Source: Anammoximicrobium sp964645045 (lineage in GTDB: Bacteria; Planctomycetota; Planctomycetia; Pirellulales; Pirellulaceae). Taken from it: a stretch of 64,000 nt of DNA. A model generated the notes under the pieces. The model saw nothing but the letters and a program-made list of their open reading frames with translations. It had not been told where the DNA came from and did no database searches. Where the stretch lies: positions 49,634 through 113,633 of the forward strand of contig CAZXYZ010000023.1 of assembly GCA_964645045.1 (NCBI GenBank). The letters run 5' to 3'. Each line of letters opens with the position of its first letter. The first letter of the stretch is position 1. The translations under genes were made by a program, and so were the position numbers. Positions 41,764-50,062 of the stretch are shown one piece after another.

Positions 41764-41850
41764 AAAACTTCACACCGTAGAACAAGGAATCGGGAACCCG
41801 TAAGACGAGTTGGATTGCGGCCACCAGCCGCGTTAGAGAAGGAACCTTGG

Positions 41851-43122
41851 ATGTATTTCCGGATGGCGAAACGCCTATTGTTGGAGACCGACAAACGGCT
41901 GCTCTGGAAGCTGGCCTGGAACGCGGGCTTCAAAGGCGTGCGGTCGATCCGCAAGCATAAACAACGGCTGAAACGCGGCGAGTTCTTCCCGCCGTTCTTG
42001 TACATCTCGTTGATTAACAGCTGCAATCTCCGCTGCCAAGGCTGCTGGGTCGATGTCGCTGCCAAGCAGGCTCGAATCGAAGCCGCGGACATGGAACGGC
42101 TGATCGGCGAAGCCCAGGCCGTGGGCAACGCCTTCTTCGGCATTCTGGGCGGCGAGCCGTTCATGCACGACCAACTGCTGGACATCCTGGCCAAGCACCC
42201 GGACTGCTACTTTCAGCTCTTCACCAACGGCCAGTTGGTCACGCCGGACATCGCGCGGCGGATGCGGGAGTTGGGCAACATCACGCCGCTGATCAGCGTC
42301 GAAGGCAACGAGATCGTCAGCGACACGCGGCGCGGGCGGCGCGAGGTTTGGGGCCGGACGATGGAAGGGCTGCAGAACTGCCTGGACCACAAGCTGTTTA
42401 CCGGCGTCTGTACCAGCTTGTGCCAGACGAACTTCGATCTGTTGCAGGAATCGTGGCTGGACCGGCTGATCGAAATGGGCGTGATGTACACCTGGTTTCA
42501 CATCTATCGTCCCATGGGCCCATTGCCAACCCCGGAATTGGCCCTGACGCCGGACCAGCAACGGCAGGCTCGGCAATTCGTCGTGCGGATGCGGGCCAAG
42601 AAACCGATCGCGATCGTCGATGCCTACCATGACGGTTTGGGCAGCTCACTGTGCCCCGCCGCGGTCGGCTTTACCCATCACGTCGGGCCGTGGGGCGATA
42701 TCGAGCCGTGTCCGATCATTCAGCTGGCCGCCGACTCCATCTACGATGGCCGCTCCTTGAAGGAGATCTTCAACGATTCGGCGTTCCTGCGGGATTTTCG
42801 CGAGACGGCGGCGACCCATACGCGGGGCTGCATCCTGTTGGAGCGTCCCGACCTGCTGGTGGCGTTGGCCGAACGCCACGGCGCTCGCGTCTCGACGGCC
42901 CGCGGATCCGTGCTGGCCGAGCTGGAAGCCATGCCGCCGCGGCCTTCGCAGTACCACCCCGAACAAGAGATCCCGGAACAGAGCTGGGCCTACCGGATCG
43001 CCAAGCGTTTGTGGTTCACCGACTACGGCGCCTACGCCAAGCATTTCCGGCCGGAAAACTGGCACGACCCTCGCCCGCCCACGGGCGACGACAAGGCTGG
43101 CTTCCCGAAACCGTCGGAGTAG
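41851..43122 (+). CDS. Radical SAM protein
   Basis: A 423-residue protein. C58-xxx-C62-xx-C65 binds the [4Fe-4S] cluster that cleaves S-adenosylmethionine; GGEPF (SAM binding) and SVEGNE follow. The C-terminal part has cysteines in GDIEPCPII and THTRGCILL, suggesting a partial SPASM-type second cluster site. The reaction cannot be told from sequence. The start at 41851 is supported by GAAGGAA about 10 bases upstream; the open frame begins 31 codons earlier inside a palindromic repeat. Its 3' end runs into a truncated retropepsin-like gene on the opposite strand. Confidence 0.88.
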   Translation: MYFRMAKRLLLETDKRLLWKLAWNAGFKGVRSIRKHKQRLKRGEFFPPFLYISLINSCNLRCQGCWVDVAAKQARIEAADMERLIGEAQAVGNAFFGILGGEPFMHDQLLDILAKHPDCYFQLFTNGQLVTPDIARRMRELGNITPLISVEGNEIVSDTRRGRREVWGRTMEGLQNCLDHKLFTGVCTSLCQTNFDLLQESWLDRLIEMGVMYTWFHIYRPMGPLPTPELALTPDQQRQARQFVVRMRAKKPIAIVDAYHDGLGSSLCPAAVGFTHHVGPWGDIEPCPIIQLAADSIYDGRSLKEIFNDSAFLRDFRETAATHTRGCILLERPDLLVALAERHGARVSTARGSVLAELEAMPPRPSQYHPEQEIPEQSWAYRIAKRLWFTDYGAYAKHFRPENWHDPRPPTGDDKAGFPKPSE

Positions 43123-43129
43123 CCCCGTT

Positions 43130-43354
43130 TCCAACACCGGCGGTGCCACCAACGCCCGCCAAACTGGTCGCGCTGGTGCGCGGCACAAGTCCAAGCCGCA
43201 GGAGATCATCCGCGCAGATGACGGTGTAATCGGCTCCCGTGTCGACCAGAAACCAAGTCGCAAACAAACCCCCATTTGCGGTCCCGATTTGTCCTCGAAT
43301 CACGGGTCGGACGACGTCATCGTCGCAGGTTTGCCAGATGCCCTTGATGCGCAT
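43130..43354 (-). pseudogene. Truncated retropepsin-like aspartic protease
   Basis: About 75 codons from an ATG at 43354 encode the N-terminal half of a bacterial retropepsin-like protein, with the active-site D38-T-G-A in FLVDTGADYTVI and LAGVGG further on. Family proteins are usually about 120-140 residues; here the frame then reads as the antisense of the radical SAM 3' end, so the C-terminal half is lost. A family that works as a dimer might still be active only if the rest were present. Confidence 0.6.
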
Positions 43355-43571
43355 AGACTCGTGGCACTTTCTTGGAGGGGATGTAACCCAGTGGATCCGT
43401 GACCAGATCGATTTGAACAGTCGAACTGTCGTGGCTCAAGGACGAACGGTTCATCTGCGTAGCCTCCAAGAATCGTCGACACAACGGGATGATATTCGCC
43501 ATACGGGCTGGTGCCCAGAAGGGTTGCTTCACCGGATAGATCCCCTGCGGGCGACCAGCGACTGCACTTGT

Positions 43572-43600
43572 TTGCACCGCTGGAATCGGGCCTGTACAAT
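43572..43600 (+). promoter_or_regulatory. Sigma-70-type promoter
   Basis: TTGCAC (43572-43577), a 17-base spacer, TACAAT (43595-43600). It matches the promoter before 50063 in position and in flanking sequence, and is the nearest promoter candidate for the gene cluster starting at 43799. Confidence 0.65.
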
Positions 43601-43641
43601 ACGCACGCCAATCCGCAGCCCATAGCATCAAGGAACTGACG

Positions 43642-43686
43642 ATGCCTGCCATCTTTGCAAATCGTTGGAGCTTGATCAGGAGATGA
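43642..43686 (+). pseudogene. Remnant of a PSCyt1-type gene start
   Basis: AAGGAACTGACGATGCCTGC...CATCTTTGCAAATCGT resembles AAGGACCTGACGATGCACAC...CATCTTCGCAAGTCGT at the start of the gene at 50063. Only 14 codons remain before a TGA. Confidence 0.55.
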
Positions 43687-43798
43687 TGACGGCAGCGCTC
43701 GTGGGCTGCCTGATGCTTCGCGGTTGGTTTCCGCTGATCACAATTAATGGACCACGGCACGTTGAACGGGCTAAACAGTAGCTGACCGGACGGGGACG

Positions 43799-45166
43799 AT
43801 GTGGCCGCAGATAACTGACTTCAGCAAACTGTTCCGCAATCCGAGCGTCGCGTTTAGTGACGAGCGTCTGAAAGCTTGCGAGATCGAGTTTCACGAAGCA
43901 GGCTATCCGAGAGCATGGTCTGGCGGGGCGGCATCGGTGTTTCGCGGCCGACTCCCTGACGGCCAGACAGTCGCAATTCGCTGTTTCATGCGCGCCGAGC
44001 CCGAGCGTCGAGGCCGTTATCACGTCGTCAGCCAGTATCTGGATCCTCTTCACACCGACGCCTTGGTACGCTTCGAGTACATCGACAAAGGCGTCCGCTC
44101 CGTAACGGACCGCCAGTTCTATCCCTTGGTGATCATGCCTTGGTTAGAAGGGGAACTGCTGTCCACGTGGTTAGAGGCGTGTTGCCGAAATGGCGACACG
44201 GCAGCCATTTCACTGGCCGCTCGACGTTGGCTGGCGGTAGCGGCGGAACTCCGTCGGCTGAACGTCTGCCACGGGGATTTGCAGCACGGCAACGTCTTGG
44301 TGACCGCCGCCGGGGACTTGCGATTGGTCGACTATGACGGGCTATCGTCTCGGCAATTGTTTGGGCAGCGGACGCTTGAAAAAGGAGTCGCCGCGTACCA
44401 GCATCCCCGCCGAGACGACAGCACTCCAGTCTCGTCGGACCTCGATAACTTCTCCACGTTGGTCATCCTGACCACGATGCTCGCATTGGCAAACGATCCC
44501 GAATTGTGGCCGACGAATCACAAAGTGGGGCCTCAGGATGGAATCCTCTTCGACGTCGAGGACTTTGCCTGCCCCAGGACCTCCCAATTGCTTCGGTCGC
44601 TGGCAGCGTCCTCCGACAGCCGACTTGCCCGAATGGCGGCCTGCCTGGCGGAAGCTGCGTCAGGTGGTTTGAACGACACGCCTCATTTGATTGATCTTTG
44701 GCGGCAGGTTAGTCCGCCGGATGCAACGGCAGTCGAGGGCGGACCGCTGGCGGAACGCCTGGTCGGCGCACACAACATCGTCTTTGTATTGGACGCGTCT
44801 GCCAGCGCTGAGCCATTTTGGTCGAGAGTGGTCACCACGCTCCACAAACTTGCGGCTCCCCTGCTCGATTCGGCCCGCGTTCAGGTCGCGTTTCTCGGCA
44901 GTTCGCAAGCTTATCCACTCGATCAATTTATGGCCCATCCCGACGAGTTCCGCAACCAAAACGCGGGACGCACCAGTTTGATCACCCCGACGTATGCTCT
45001 ACAGCGGGAGACTGATGAGCGCGCCATTTTCGTGGTTTTGGGGGCTGGGTCCATTTTTGACATGGCCGATTGGTCGGATACGCCGTCGCTGATCAATACG
45101 GTGTTCGTTTCGCCAGATGATGCGCCGCTTACGGAGAAGCCGTGGCAGGAGTACCGTTTGGATTAG
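43799..45166 (+). CDS. Protein-kinase-like domain fused to a vWA domain
   Basis: A 455-residue protein. Residues 35-300 are kinase-like: glycine-rich GGAASVFRG, then VAIR61CF (arginine in the place of the usual VAIK lysine), YPLVIMPWLEGELL hinge, H158-G-D160-LQHG-N165 catalytic loop and D178-YDG for DFG. Related bacterial proteins that I recall also have VAVRCF, so arginine may be normal for the family. Residues 325-455 look like a vWA domain with D332-A-S-A-S336 (MIDAS type). There is no signal or membrane helix. It is the first gene of the four-gene GTPase/GAP1-like cluster. It may sense or gate the system by phosphorylation or by vWA-mediated binding; this is inference from the family. Confidence 0.75.
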   Translation: MWPQITDFSKLFRNPSVAFSDERLKACEIEFHEAGYPRAWSGGAASVFRGRLPDGQTVAIRCFMRAEPERRGRYHVVSQYLDPLHTDALVRFEYIDKGVRSVTDRQFYPLVIMPWLEGELLSTWLEACCRNGDTAAISLAARRWLAVAAELRRLNVCHGDLQHGNVLVTAAGDLRLVDYDGLSSRQLFGQRTLEKGVAAYQHPRRDDSTPVSSDLDNFSTLVILTTMLALANDPELWPTNHKVGPQDGILFDVEDFACPRTSQLLRSLAASSDSRLARMAACLAEAASGGLNDTPHLIDLWRQVSPPDATAVEGGPLAERLVGAHNIVFVLDASASAEPFWSRVVTTLHKLAAPLLDSARVQVAFLGSSQAYPLDQFMAHPDEFRNQNAGRTSLITPTYALQRETDERAIFVVLGAGSIFDMADWSDTPSLINTVFVSPDDAPLTEKPWQEYRLD

Positions 45167-45281
45167 GTTTTTGGTTCAGGTCATTTGGAAAGGACAACGC
45201 AGCCATCACGCTTTCAGAGAGGACACATCGACCGGGACTTGGATGCGTGGATCATTCACCCGGGTGTCGCCAATCAGCGCC

Positions 45282-45929
45282 ATGAGTCTCCAACATTCCT
45301 ACGACCGTCTTGGCTTTCCGCTGCTCCGTCTTCCCGCGGTGGGCGTGGAGTGCCATTTGCTTCCATTGACGAAGGTGCATTTCGAGGAGTTCCTCGCCGA
45401 ACCAAACGGGCTGGGCGATGATTGGTATCAGCAAGTGCTGTCCGTGAATCCTCGCATGAGTTGGCGCGACATCGATCCGGCCCGCTTCGAGGAACTATTC
45501 CTCACCGCGGTCTGGCCTGATGAGGTTCGCGGTTTCGGCGACTGGCTGGGAGGTTCTTTCGACTTGCCCACGGTCGAACAATGGCGGATGATATACAGGC
45601 ACTTGAGCGAAAGGCCGGTCGATCGTGCTCAACTGGAACAGAGCATGCTGGTATCCAGCGAATTGAACGATGTTGCGCGAGCGATTCTCAGCAGCCTGCT
45701 GGACACGCGCCGCATCCGGACATGGGCCGATCTCGCTCTGTTCGAGTCGGGGGTACTGGAATGGGTGCGTGATCAGCGCAAGGGCCTGGGGGGGCTGGGA
45801 TCTCCCCGCTTGGCGTTTTTTATTCATCTGTTGAACCCGGCCTACGATTCCCCCGTGCGTCCCACGCCCGGTCAACGCCCGCGATGCTTTGGGTTCCGGT
45901 TCATTCGCGCGTCTCAGCGAAACGGTTAG
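45282..45929 (+). CDS. Degenerate formylglycine-generating-enzyme-fold (C-type lectin) protein
   Basis: A 215-residue protein. LPAVGVECHLLPLTKVHFEEFL, NPRMSWRDIDPARF, FGDWLGGSFDLPTVEQW and the C-terminal RCFGFRFIRA follow the layout of FGE/SUMF1-like domains (NP..VSW..A..F..WLG..LPTEAEWE...GFR). The RGGSW segment and the cysteines of active FGE are absent, so it is probably a binding rather than an oxidising protein. FGE-fold domains are known as hypervariable ligand-binding modules, including targets of diversity-generating retroelements; none is visible here. The start is uncertain: the ATG at 45282 opens the conserved part, and earlier in-frame starts exist. Seven bases separate it from the next gene. 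Confidence 0.6.
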   Translation: MSLQHSYDRLGFPLLRLPAVGVECHLLPLTKVHFEEFLAEPNGLGDDWYQQVLSVNPRMSWRDIDPARFEELFLTAVWPDEVRGFGDWLGGSFDLPTVEQWRMIYRHLSERPVDRAQLEQSMLVSSELNDVARAILSSLLDTRRIRTWADLALFESGVLEWVRDQRKGLGGLGSPRLAFFIHLLNPAYDSPVRPTPGQRPRCFGFRFIRASQRNG

Positions 45930-45936
45930 GTCAGAC

Positions 45937-47802
45937 ATGCCCACGTCTTGCGTTCACGCTGCCCAGCTTATCTACACTCGCTTGACGCGAGGTTCGAGGG
46001 TCACGACGCCCGGCTATCAGACGATGTGTTGGACGGCAGACGCGATTTCGCCGCAAGAGAAACGCGAGATCGAAGCGTCGATTTTCTACAGTGGCGGCAG
46101 CGGCGCTCCGATCAAGCACGCGTTTTACACCACGTCCGAGGGACAGTTCGTCGTGGTACGCGCTTCTCCCCTGGCCGATCTCGACGAACATCACCGCCTC
46201 GGCGGATTCCTGGCTCATGCCCTCGTCTTCGCTCCAGCCGAGTTCGCCGGACTGCGCAACAACCCTTTCGCCGTGTTCGAGACATTTGACTTCTGCGAAT
46301 CCATTTCCCAGGCCGAAGCCCAAGTGGAAATCTCTCCGGGTTGCGCCAGATCGGTGGCGATTCCAGTTTCACCGGCGGAGAGGGCCGATACTTTGGAACT
46401 GTTGACAGCCATGCCCGGCGAGCATTTCCGCACATTGCTGTTGCTGGCGGATTCGCCCCTTTCATCGTCACCGTCGTATTCGGTGGCGATTTACGGGCCG
46501 ACCGAGACAGCCTATGTGTTTCTCCGCGAGCTGTTCTCCCTGTTGCCTGAGCCCCAGCGGGCCCACCTGACTTTTGACACTTATTTTGTCGGCCGCAGCC
46601 CTGCCAAGGCTCGGTTGTGGGCGGTAGGCTTGCCGTCTCTGGGGATGCGGTACCCCACGTTGCTGCCGCTAATGCTGAGCAACCTGCATTTTCAGCCGCC
46701 TGTCAAACGCGCGCCCGCCAACGCCTTTCAGTTCTGGGTTGAGGCACGTTCGTCGCCTTTCGTGTTGCCGGCCGACCGGAATCGCATTGGGATGGCGTTC
46801 CAGCTCGGAGGATTGTTTTCCGGTTGGGGGTACAACCCGAAGGTCCTGGATTGCATCGACGACGAACTGGCCGCCGAGTTCACGGGGGCCAACGCCGAAC
46901 GGTTTTGGCACCTTGTCCTTCAACGGCTACGTGCGCAGTGCGGCGAACACATGGGCCGACTGATCGAGCCAGCCGTTCGGACGTGGCTGGACGTCGAGTG
47001 TGCGGGACGAAGTCGTATTCAGCTGATGCTGAACGGATTTGCGCCCGACCGGCTTTGTGATTGGTCGGCTCGAAGTCTTGAGAACACCAGGATCTGCGAT
47101 ATCGCCGATGGCGTGATCGCCGACCTCGAGCGTTTTCTGGCCGAGCAGGCGTCAGAAATTGGTACGCTGGAATCTCACTTCCTGCGGATGAGTGTTATGA
47201 TCCACCGTTCGCAGTGGCCCGCTCTGCGGAAGTTCCTTAAGTCCGCATCGGCTGGCGTGCGTGGGAAGTTCCTCCAGCGGCTTCTTGGAACGTGCCAATT
47301 CCGAGCCTCCCTGGTTGCGATGGCGGGCGATACGTGGCTGGCCATAGGGCCGGTGATCCAGGGGGAAGGTTGGGATGGTGACGTACTTCGGGGATACATG
47401 GCGTGTGCCCTGGACGCTCCTCGGACTGAATCAGCGTCCGAGCCGCTGACCAGTTTTCCGTTAGTCACCCGCCAGCTTGACAAGGTGCTACCGTTTGCTT
47501 CGAAGTTGGCCGAAAAAGACCCCGACCGAGAGGCGATGTGGGCTGAATACAGTGTAGCGCGCGACGCGGAGGGATTCTTCTTCGGAGTCTGCTTTCAGGG
47601 CCGCGACAAAGATGCCTGTGCGTTGCTCCGGGACAACTTGACGGGGTTTCTGGCGGCGAAGCTCCCGGACTTCGCGACGCACGGCCGTTGGCGTGTGTCC
47701 GAATCCCTGGGGCGACCGACCCCTGTTCTCAACGCGGAAAAGGGGTTCTGGGACGAATTGATCCGGCTATTTGTCAACCTTCAAAACAAGCATGGTAATT
47801 AA
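45937..47802 (+). CDS. GAP1-like (GTPase-associated protein) adaptor
   Basis: A 621-residue soluble protein. The N-terminal AAQLIYTRLTRG...TPGYQTMCW matches my memory of GAP1-N2 domains (QLLYTS..RGL..GFQ), which precede middle and C-terminal GAP1 domains in proteins of about this length. FLAHALVF (about residue 92) and the helical later part fit. In the described systems GAP1 proteins lie beside atypical GTPases, as here: the GTPase gene begins 15 bases after the stop. Its job is presumed to be an adaptor or regulator of that GTPase. Motif memory rather than alignment supports this, so another family is possible. The ATG at 45937 lies seven bases after the FGE-like stop. Confidence 0.55.
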   Translation: MPTSCVHAAQLIYTRLTRGSRVTTPGYQTMCWTADAISPQEKREIEASIFYSGGSGAPIKHAFYTTSEGQFVVVRASPLADLDEHHRLGGFLAHALVFAPAEFAGLRNNPFAVFETFDFCESISQAEAQVEISPGCARSVAIPVSPAERADTLELLTAMPGEHFRTLLLLADSPLSSSPSYSVAIYGPTETAYVFLRELFSLLPEPQRAHLTFDTYFVGRSPAKARLWAVGLPSLGMRYPTLLPLMLSNLHFQPPVKRAPANAFQFWVEARSSPFVLPADRNRIGMAFQLGGLFSGWGYNPKVLDCIDDELAAEFTGANAERFWHLVLQRLRAQCGEHMGRLIEPAVRTWLDVECAGRSRIQLMLNGFAPDRLCDWSARSLENTRICDIADGVIADLERFLAEQASEIGTLESHFLRMSVMIHRSQWPALRKFLKSASAGVRGKFLQRLLGTCQFRASLVAMAGDTWLAIGPVIQGEGWDGDVLRGYMACALDAPRTESASEPLTSFPLVTRQLDKVLPFASKLAEKDPDREAMWAEYSVARDAEGFFFGVCFQGRDKDACALLRDNLTGFLAAKLPDFATHGRWRVSESLGRPTPVLNAEKGFWDELIRLFVNLQNKHGN

Positions 47803-47816
47803 CGTGGGGTGACGCG

Positions 47817-49487
47817 ATGCTGTGTCCGTTCTGTTTGCATGATGCGCAACCCAAGCGTCAGACCGGCGCGACGGGCGAGGAGTTCTTAGCGTGCGGTAAC
47901 TGCCAGCACGTGCTCCCGCCGCGATACATCAAGGAGTACGCCAAGTATCCCCCGCTGCCGTTTTCGGTCATCGGCCTGAAGGGCCACGGGAAGACGGTTT
48001 ACTGGGGCAGCCTGATCTGCGAGATGGACCGTATCATCAACTCCGGGAAATGGCGTCCGTTCAGCTACGACAGCGTCGATCCCTATCATTTTGAGGCCAT
48101 CTTGAACGCGGCCGAACGGCTGGAACGCGGCGAATTGCCGGACAGTACGCACGCGTTGACGCCGGAACCGCTCATCCTTCGTGTAGACAAGATGCCCAGG
48201 TTTGGCAACTTCAGCCTGATTTTCTATGACGTGTCGGGGGAGGTGTTCTTGGATCCGGATGCGCTGCGCGAAGGGGCATGGAATCTGGTCCGCAGTCGCC
48301 TGGTCGTCTGGTTCCTAAGCCTTACCGACTTGGAGTCGCCGCGGGAGTCGTTGCGACTGTTGTCGCGTTACGCGCAATACCTGACGGAGAGGAATTGCGA
48401 ATTGGGCCGGCAGGGAATGATCCTGATTCTGACCAAGTGGGACGAGGTGGCTACCCGTCTGGATCCCCCGTCAGCGGTTACGGAACTGATCATGAGCCAG
48501 AGCGAACCGCTGAACTCCAAGACGTGGGCGAGTCTGGAGGCGGCAACGAGCGAATTAACTCAATGGCTCCACGACTCGGGACATGCCCACTTCTTGTTAA
48601 ATGCCCAAAAGGTATTTCGGACGGTCAAGGTCTGCGCCGTGTCCTCGCTCGGTTCCGCACCGCGTGCCGTGGATGGTGCCCAGCGAACCGAGATCAGCGT
48701 GGTTCCCCGCGGCGTGCTCTGGCCGTTGTACCAATTGGGGTGCCATGTGCTGCCGCACGTCACGCGTCGCAATGCTGATGGCACCATGATATTGTCGTTT
48801 TCTCTTCGCGAGGCAATCCTGTCGGCCGGGACGGATTGCACGTTGGAACTGAGCCCTGGGGATCACCACATCGATGAACGGCTTCCAATCCGTGATTCGA
48901 TCTCGCTGGTGGGGCGACCGGAAGAACCCCGGGCGGCGCGAATTGTGGTGGGGTCGAACGCTGGGTTCGAGATTGATGTTGCCGACCGTAAGGGCACTGC
49001 TGGGGTGTGCTGTGTGCGGAACCTGATCGTCAAACAATCGCACCGCCAGACGGCGCCGACGCTCGATTTACGGCGTGGTAGGCTCGAACTATCAAACTGC
49101 ATTTTGGTCGGAGGCCAGGAGGGTGCCGCAGCCGATCCAGATCGCCCAGCCTCAGGACTGGCTCTGAGCGGCCAAACACAGGCCCTGGTGACAGGCAGCG
49201 TCTTCCAGAACTTCCCGGACGACGGCATTCGGGCGCGAGACCAATCGCAATTGAGCGCTGGCGGTTGCCTGTTTCAAGGGAACAGTAGATATGGGATCTC
49301 CGCCACTTCCGGGGTTACGCTGGAGCTGCTGCCGAATAACACCTACAAGGCGAACGGCCTGGGCGAAGTTCTCCATGTTCCAGCAGAAGAGGACGTCAGT
49401 TTTCCTGACTCTGGATATGCGGTGGCATCGGAGCAGCCCACGAAGCCGCGACTGCGCAAAAAGAAGCACCGCTGGTTTCGAAAATAG
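47817..49487 (+). CDS. Zinc-ribbon GTPase with C-terminal beta-helix
   Basis: A 556-residue protein. A zinc ribbon (C3-PF-C6 ... C26-GN-C29) opens the chain, then a P-loop GTPase domain with G53-LKGHG-K59-T60, D138-VSG141 (Walker B/G3) and T206-KW-D209 (G4, normally NKxD). This suits the TRAFAC-type GTPases called double-GTPases in conflict-system literature. Residues about 340-530 form a repetitive right-handed beta-helix: short blocks such as GLALSGQTQALVTGSVFQN, DDGIRARDQSQLS, NSRYGISATSGV. A basic tail (KKKHRWFRK) ends it. Beta-helices usually bind polysaccharide or serve as extended scaffolds. Last gene of the cluster, 15 bases after the GAP1-like gene. Fusion of this GTPase with a beta-helix is unusual. 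Confidence 0.7.
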   Translation: MLCPFCLHDAQPKRQTGATGEEFLACGNCQHVLPPRYIKEYAKYPPLPFSVIGLKGHGKTVYWGSLICEMDRIINSGKWRPFSYDSVDPYHFEAILNAAERLERGELPDSTHALTPEPLILRVDKMPRFGNFSLIFYDVSGEVFLDPDALREGAWNLVRSRLVVWFLSLTDLESPRESLRLLSRYAQYLTERNCELGRQGMILILTKWDEVATRLDPPSAVTELIMSQSEPLNSKTWASLEAATSELTQWLHDSGHAHFLLNAQKVFRTVKVCAVSSLGSAPRAVDGAQRTEISVVPRGVLWPLYQLGCHVLPHVTRRNADGTMILSFSLREAILSAGTDCTLELSPGDHHIDERLPIRDSISLVGRPEEPRAARIVVGSNAGFEIDVADRKGTAGVCCVRNLIVKQSHRQTAPTLDLRRGRLELSNCILVGGQEGAAADPDRPASGLALSGQTQALVTGSVFQNFPDDGIRARDQSQLSAGGCLFQGNSRYGISATSGVTLELLPNNTYKANGLGEVLHVPAEEDVSFPDSGYAVASEQPTKPRLRKKKHRWFRK

Positions 49488-49729
49488 CGCGGTCCACGGG
49501 CGATTCAGCGGACAAGCAAGCGACAGTCCGCCCGCCAAAGCAAGGCGGAGTCCAAGGGACATGGATGCTACTGTTTGGGCAAGACAGGGAACGGATGTCA
49601 GGGCCGGTTGGTAAGAGGAAAACTGGTCAGCAAATTAGCGGCCTTGTGAATCAGTATAACAGGGGGCCTCCCGTGATTGGCCAGCGGAGGCTGGGCAAGA
49701 CGTGGGGGCCCTCGTGGCGTCAACACCGA

Positions 49730-49830
49730 GCGAATCAGGTGGGCGCCCTGCAGCGGAACCTGCCGGCCGGCAGGCAGTTGTGCTGGGTGAGCTCGGCTAG
49801 GAATTCCAGCGGATCGAGAATCTTCTTACA
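49730..49830 (-). pseudogene. IS91-family-like transposase scrap
   Basis: Minus-strand codons at 49780-49827 give KKILDPLEFLAELTQH and, after a shift of frame, 49730-49756 give PLQGAHLIR. Both match conserved parts of Y2 (IS91/ISCR-type) transposases as I remember them (DPLEFLA.L..H.P..G.HL.RY). Only about 30 codons remain and the frame is broken. The rest of the 49488-49990 gap holds no gene I can see. Confidence 0.45.
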
Positions 49831-49991
49831 TTACGGGCACGATCCAGAAGTTGTATAACACATCTGGCCCATGTGCATCATTTTGCCATCCTCCCCCCGA
49901 CTCGTTTTACTGCTACCGTCTTGCTTACGTGCCACCAAGATTCGGCCACCCACTCCTCGCCCCAAGGATTTTCGGAGTTCTTTCCATTCGT

Positions 49992-50020
49992 TTGCATCGC
50001 GAGACGTGGGGCGATACAAT
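49992..50020 (+). promoter_or_regulatory. Sigma-70-type promoter of the second PSCyt1 gene
   Basis: TTGCAT (49992-49997), a 17-base spacer, TACAAT (50015-50020), 42 bases before the ATG at 50063. It is the same arrangement as at 43572-43600. Confidence 0.65.
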
Positions 50021-50062
50021 CCTGGCGACGAGCCAGTGTCAACCGCTACCAAGGACCTGACG

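Noticed and set aside
45117..45281. Upstream extension of the FGE-like protein
   Set aside because: The added residues overlap the end of the kinase/vWA gene, are basic and without family similarity; the conserved part starts just after the ATG at 45282.
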